DNA of 64,000 nt, from positions 201,129 through 265,128 of the forward strand of contig NZ_JBHSMT010000012.1 of assembly GCF_042654985.1 (NCBI RefSeq), written 5' to 3'. The notes below the pieces were generated by a model. It saw only the letters and a list, made by a program, of their open reading frames with translations, had not been told where the DNA came from and did not search any database. Shown here in pieces: positions 60,059-64,000 of the stretch. Source of the DNA: Paraherbaspirillum soli (GTDB lineage Bacteria; Pseudomonadota; Gammaproteobacteria; Burkholderiales; Burkholderiaceae_D). The position numbers and the translations under genes are program-made. Each line of letters starts with the position of its first letter. Position 1 is the stretch's first letter.

Positions 60059-63000
60059 TTACTTCGCGGTCCATGCGTCCGCCCAATGCGAGCCCTTGCC
60101 CGGCTCGTAGTGCGCCGGCGATTGACTGCACCAGCCGGTAGCTGGCCAAGGCTTGCACTCGTATAGCTTGCCGTCGTTGCTGACCACATCGCCCGCCTGG
60201 TAGTTGGCGCCGGCCTGGTATGCCGCATGGTCCGAGCCGCCGCCATTATCCGCTGGCTTGGCTTTCACCAGCACGGTGTGGCTGGCGGTCGACGACAGCT
60301 TGCCGTCGCTGACTTTCACGCTGAAAACGAACGGCGTATCGGCCGTCAGTTCGGGCGCGCTGAAGCTGGCTGTGGCACCGTTCGGCGTGGCATTGATGCC
60401 CGCTGGAATAGTCCAGGTATAGCTCAACGCGTCGCCGTCAGGATCGGACGACTCGGCGGCCGACAACAGCACCGCGGTGTTGGCGTCGACGCTGGCCGGC
60501 GCTGCCAGAAGCGCTACCGGCGCCTGGTTTTGCGTGACATTGGCGGACTTGACCGTCACCGCTTGCTTCAGTGTCAGCGTGTCGGTGCCGTCCGTGATCT
60601 CGACCGTGATCGTGCCTTTGCCATCCTTATCGACGTTGACCACGTTATAGCTGCCGGCTGCCTTGTTGCCGATGGTGCCGGTAAACAAGGCCGTAGGGCG
60701 GCTCCATTTGTAGCTCAGCGGTTTGCCGCTCGGGAACCGTGCGTCGACCGCGACGGCGAGCTTGCCGCCGGCCTCAACCGTAGCAGGCACCGTCAATGTG
60801 CCTGAAGGCGGCAATCCGGCACCGGCGGCCTTGACAACCACATCCTGCCCCAGCGTGAACTTCTCGGCGCCGTCCGAGACTTCGACGCTGACCCTGCCCT
60901 TGCTGTCCTTATCGACACTGGTGACGCTATAGCTGCCGGCCGGCTTGTTGCCGACGCTGCCGCCAAACAACGAGGCGGTACGGCTCCATTTGTAGGTCAG
61001 CGGTTTGCCGCTCGGATTTTCCACAGCCACACTGAAATCGATCTTGCCACCTGCCGTGACGGTGGCTGGCATAGTCAGCTTGCCGCTCAACGGCAGCGCC
61101 GCCTCAGCCGGCTTGGCCGTGACAGTCACATTGTCGGCTTTGGACAAGCCTTGCGGATCGCTCACGGTCAGGCGGAAGCCGAATTCGGTCGGCTGCTGTA
61201 CCACCGGCGTCGTGATCGAAGCTACCGCGCGGTCGCCGTTGGTCAGTTGCAATGACGCGCCTGCCGTCTGCTCCCAGCGATACGTCAATTGCTTGCCTTC
61301 CGGATCGCTGGAACGGCTGCCGTCCAGCTGCACGGTCTGGCCGCCGGTGATGGTTTGATTGCCGCCGGCATTGGCGACCGGCGGTTTATTGAGCATCCCG
61401 CCGCTGCCCAGGTCGTGACCGAGGCCGTCATGCATCGCGTTGAGAATGTCGCCGTTGTCGGCATCGATTTCCCATGAGAACACACCGCCCAGTTTGTGAT
61501 CGCGGACATAATTGCCCTTGGCGATGGTGGAGCGGGCATCGTCGTAAGTGATCAGCTCGCCGGTGCTCTTCTTGAACAGGGACGGTGCTTCAGCTGCGGC
61601 GTCGTAGCTGTATTCGTAGCCGTTGATGCCCTTGCCGGTCGGACCAGCCATGTCCTTGGCGATTTTCTTGTAATCGAGAATGCCGGGTTCCCAGCCGCCG
61701 GCGATGGCGCCCTTGGCGGTGCCGGTGAACGGATTGTTCGGATCTTTCAGATTCGATACGCCGCTCCAGCCGCGACCGTAGGCGGCGACCCCGACCACCA
61801 GTTTCTTCGGATCGACGCCCTGGTCCAGCAGCGCCTGCATCGAGATATCGGTGGTGTGCGCGCCCGGCTTCCATTTGGTGCCGTACAGCGCGGTCTGGTG
61901 GCCCAGATCGGTCATGCTCCACGCACCGTAGTAGTCGTAGGTCATGTCGAAGATGTAGTCCATGTACTGCGTGGCCTTCTTGTAATCGACCACGGCGATC
62001 TTGTCCTTGCTGGCGCCGATGGCCGAGGTCAGCTCATAGGTCTTGCCGGTATCCTTGCTGACGCGATCCATCATGGTCCGCAGTTCTTTCATCAAGGTCA
62101 CGTAGGTCGCGCCATCCTTGCTCTTGTCGCCCAGCCTGCCGTTGGCGCCGCCGCCGCCCGGGAATTCCCAGTCAATGTCGATGCCGTCGAAAAACTTCCA
62201 GGTGCGCAGGAACTGTTCCATCGAATCGACGAACACCTTGCGCTTGGCGGCATCGCCAAAATGGAAGAACGGGTCCGACAATGTCCAGCCGCCGACCGAC
62301 GGCAGGATCTTCAGATTCGGGTTGCGCTTCTTGGCCGCCATCATCTGGCCCAGCACGCCCTTCAATGGCGACTTGGCATCCTGTCCTGGCAATGTCATGC
62401 CGATTTCGGCCCAGGGATCATGGATCGCGACACTGAAATCCGGCAAGCCTTCGCAGGCTTTCTGCAGCGCTTGATACGGCGTGCCCGCATCTTTCAGCGA
62501 ATCGTTGACGCCGTTGCCGCCGCAAATCGGCAAGAAGCCGTACAGGATGTGGGTCAGGTTTTCGACCGGCACGTTATCGACGTTGAATTTGCGGCCGTAG
62601 ACCGACCAGGTGGCGAAATAAGTGCCGACCACCGAGCCGGTAGTGTTTGCGTATTTCTTGAAATTGGCGTCGGCGTTATTCGGCAGATCGTTAGCCAGCT
62701 CGGGCACGGTGTCGAACACGGTGACCGGCAGCGCGGTGCTGGTCGCGCACTCGCCGTTGGCATCGCAGGCGCGGACCTGCATCTGGCGCACGCCGGCTTT
62801 CTTGACATTGGTCTTGACCGTGCCCTTCTGGTTGCCGGCGGTCAGCGTGATGACGGACGCTTCATCCACCACGCCGTCGATCACCGCATAGGCCTTGGTC
62901 GCGGCGCCGCCGCTCCAGATGTTGAACGGCAGCGGCACTTCGACCTTGTCGTTCAGTTTGACGATGTCCTTGTACGGCTTGGCGCTGCCGGCGGCCTGCA

Positions 63001-63175
63001 GGTCGATTTGCACGAAGCCGTGCGGCACGGACGTGATCTCATCAGTAGACAGTTGCGGCGCGCCGGGCGCGGCGAAGGCGGAGGAAGCGCAGCAGAGCGA
63101 AACCGCAGCGGCCAGTACCGTGCGCGTCGCGCTTAGCGGCACCAACGTAAAGGTATTTTTAGAAGTCGATTGCAT
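60059..63175 (-). CDS. Secreted multidomain chitinase (GH18, PKD/Ig-like repeats, CBM5/12)
   Basis: A 1038-residue endochitinase. Order: signal peptide (to about AFA36); an N-terminal beta-sandwich like that of ChiA (about 37-155); the GH18 barrel (about 180-595) with catalytic Glu337 in DGIDIDWEFPGG; a PKD-like domain opening PPVANAGGNQTITGG; two near-copies of a further Ig-like domain (SGKPLTYKWSR / SGKPLSYKWSR); another PKD-like domain (SSDPDGDALSYTW); and a C-terminal chitin-binding CBM5/12 (YQAGDVVSNDGKLYECKPWP). ATG 63175 starts the signal peptide; the extension from 63253 is rejected. Supplies oligomers to the GH20/ABC operon. Confidence 0.95.
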   Translation of the reverse strand: MQSTSKNTFTLVPLSATRTVLAAAVSLCCASSAFAAPGAPQLSTDEITSVPHGFVQIDLQAAGSAKPYKDIVKLNDKVEVPLPFNIWSGGAATKAYAVIDGVVDEASVITLTAGNQKGTVKTNVKKAGVRQMQVRACDANGECATSTALPVTVFDTVPELANDLPNNADANFKKYANTTGSVVGTYFATWSVYGRKFNVDNVPVENLTHILYGFLPICGGNGVNDSLKDAGTPYQALQKACEGLPDFSVAIHDPWAEIGMTLPGQDAKSPLKGVLGQMMAAKKRNPNLKILPSVGGWTLSDPFFHFGDAAKRKVFVDSMEQFLRTWKFFDGIDIDWEFPGGGGANGRLGDKSKDGATYVTLMKELRTMMDRVSKDTGKTYELTSAIGASKDKIAVVDYKKATQYMDYIFDMTYDYYGAWSMTDLGHQTALYGTKWKPGAHTTDISMQALLDQGVDPKKLVVGVAAYGRGWSGVSNLKDPNNPFTGTAKGAIAGGWEPGILDYKKIAKDMAGPTGKGINGYEYSYDAAAEAPSLFKKSTGELITYDDARSTIAKGNYVRDHKLGGVFSWEIDADNGDILNAMHDGLGHDLGSGGMLNKPPVANAGGNQTITGGQTVQLDGSRSSDPEGKQLTYRWEQTAGASLQLTNGDRAVASITTPVVQQPTEFGFRLTVSDPQGLSKADNVTVTAKPAEAALPLSGKLTMPATVTAGGKIDFSVAVENPSGKPLTYKWSRTASLFGGSVGNKPAGSYSVTSVDKDSKGRVSVEVSDGAEKFTLGQDVVVKAAGAGLPPSGTLTVPATVEAGGKLAVAVDARFPSGKPLSYKWSRPTALFTGTIGNKAAGSYNVVNVDKDGKGTITVEITDGTDTLTLKQAVTVKSANVTQNQAPVALLAAPASVDANTAVLLSAAESSDPDGDALSYTWTIPAGINATPNGATASFSAPELTADTPFVFSVKVSDGKLSSTASHTVLVKAKPADNGGGSDHAAYQAGANYQAGDVVSNDGKLYECKPWPATGWCSQSPAHYEPGKGSHWADAWTAK

Positions 63176-63422
63176 GATGTTTATCGAAATGATTGAAAGG
63201 GATTCCCGAGCGGCCGGAACCGCCGGACTGCGAGAATGGACAGATTCTTTCAAAACTGTGCAGGGGCTGCCAGCTTTCTCAAGACAATCTAAAAAACGCC
63301 GGGGGCGTTGATTGGCATTGCAAGCGAATCGGTTGTTGTCGATGCGCCTGACGTTGCTTTTACGGCGGACGGCGGCAAGAAGTAGCTCACCGGGGTCGGA
63401 GGCTGCGATGACGTAGTTAAAT
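63176..63422. other. Chitinase upstream region
   Basis: About 250 bp that should hold the chitinase promoter on the minus strand. No convincing -35/-10 pair, operator or gene was recognised. Confidence 0.4.
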
Positions 63423-63473
63423 GGGGTCAGAGTTTTTTTTCGCCGGCCGTTTGACGAAAATTACTCTGACCCC
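63423..63473. repeat. Family-A-like palindrome (GGGGTCAGAGT variant)
   Basis: GGGGTCAGAGTTTTTTTTCG ... CGAAAATTACTCTGACCCC. Same plan as family A with GTCAGAG replacing GACAGAG. The GGGGTCAGAG type is widespread in proteobacterial intergenic DNA. Confidence 0.85.
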
Positions 63474-63556
63474 TTTTAACGGGGCACGGAGTATGGGCGG
63501 TTGCATGCGTCGTTCGTCGTTACTTAACACGGTCGCTACTCCGCGGATACTAGTCG

Positions 63557-63615
63557 GGGGTTGGGCTGCAAAGCACAACGTTTGACGCGATAGCGGTGAA
63601 AATGTTGGGCTTTCC
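63557..63615. repeat. Degenerate family-C repeat
   Basis: GGGGTTGGGCTGCAAAGCACAAC ... TGTTGGGCTTTCCA retains both arms in eroded form and abuts the family-B element at 63622. Confidence 0.7.
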
Positions 63616-63621
63616 AGTTAT

Positions 63622-63795
63622 GTAGGGCGGAAAAGCGCAGCCCTTGCAGGGCGCGTATCCGCTTGCAAGCGGATACCGTTCCGCAGGCAGATGGCATGCC
63701 ATCTGAAACCCCTGCTACACCCTTCCGCCGTTTCGGACGCATCAAACACCGGCGGAGCATCCAGCGGCGGATAACGCTACGCTCATCCGCCCTAC
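63622..63795. repeat. Long family-B repeat, near-copy of 36093-36257
   Basis: Shares the first about 110 bp with 36093-36257 with only a few changes (GTAGGGCGGAAAAGCGCAGC, GCCCTTGCAGGGC, GGATACCGTT-CGCAGGC), then a variable stretch and the CGCTCATCCGCCCTAC end. Confidence 0.92.
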
Positions 63796-63812
63796 GCACG
63801 TAGTAGTTAATC

Positions 63813-63861
63813 GGGGACATAGTTTAAGAGGCACCGCAGTGTGCCGAATTACTGTGTCCCC
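63813..63861. repeat. Family-A palindromic repeat, reverse orientation
   Basis: GGGGACATAGTTTAAGAGGC ... GTGCCGAATTACTGTGTCCCC. It is the reverse complement layout of 32234-32282. Confidence 0.88.
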
Positions 63862-64000
63862 GATTAACGGACCACGGAGCGCCGAGGGGTTGTTTTTGAC
63901 GTTGCCGTTGAATTTGAATTCCGCATTGGGACGCTGCCAAATGTGGCGGCTGTCAGTCGGGAATTGTGGGAAGGCTTGTCTGAGCGCAGCGAGTTTGCCT
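63862..64000. other. Window end, unassigned
   Basis: A minus-strand frame is open from the window edge (reading GKLAALRQAFP ...) into the repeat at 63813-63861. It has no recognised domain and may be the 3' end of a gene or nothing. Confidence 0.3.

Noticed and set aside
61496..63136. 546-residue plus-strand open frame opposite the chitinase
   Set aside because: Shadow of the GH18 gene; no family resemblance.
63862..64000. Partial gene at the window end
   Set aside because: An open minus-strand frame exists but it is short, runs into a palindromic repeat and matches no known domain.

Overview
The window reads as a chromosomal segment of a high-GC betaproteobacterium of the Oxalobacteraceae. 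The housekeeping order cysS - AlkA-type glycosylase - accA - tilS - lysC - tRNA-Ser and the heavy investment in chitin/GlcNAc use (GH18 chitinase, GH20 chitobiase, GlcNAc ABC importer, NagK/NagA/NagB-like enzymes) fit a Collimonas-like organism. The genus is an inference from gene content, not from a search.

Layout. 1-3701: C-terminally cut mprF and a JmjC/cupin-like oxygenase, both on the minus strand. 4035-10038: a tight five-gene plus-strand operon (sbnA-sbnB-FAD/NAD(P) protein-thrH-LctP-type permease) that should make L-2,3-diaminopropionate (Dap) and turn it into an unknown product; no NRPS or siderophore synthetase is present. 10389-19140: conserved core (tRNA-Ser, lysC, tilS, accA, glycosylase, cysS, two cyclophilins, lpxH). 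19506-28041: a complete Wsp surface-sensing chemosensory operon (wspABCDEF-wspR) ending in a GGDEF response regulator that makes c-di-GMP. 28080-34374: a histidine kinase, response regulator and lone sugar-binding protein, with the kinase separated from the regulator by two accessory genes and repeats. 34806-45251: a full chitin-oligomer/GlcNAc operon. 45275-52169: a VgrG island with a peptidoglycan-hydrolase effector, AT-rich signal-peptide immunity candidates and an orphan effector tip. 52303-59017: an SDR, a CocE/NonD hydrolase, an HTH/NTF2-like divergent pair and an amino-acid ABC importer lacking its ATPase. 59218-59559: a small protein behind a long structured leader. 60059-63175: a 1038-residue secreted GH18 chitinase. 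The rest is repeat DNA.

How the genes work together. The secreted chitinase and periplasmic chitobiase release GlcNAc; the ABC system imports it; kinase, deacetylase and deaminase feed fructose-6-phosphate into glycolysis. The adjacent binding protein plus two-component pair is a plausible sugar sensor. Wsp links surface contact to biofilm formation, and the VgrG island provides antibacterial competition. The Dap operon is the best candidate for an undescribed metabolite.

At least four families of palindromic intergenic repeats (called A-D here) lie throughout the window, often inside operons, and in two cases supply the stop codon of the neighbouring gene. All function calls come from reading motifs by eye; no database search was possible.
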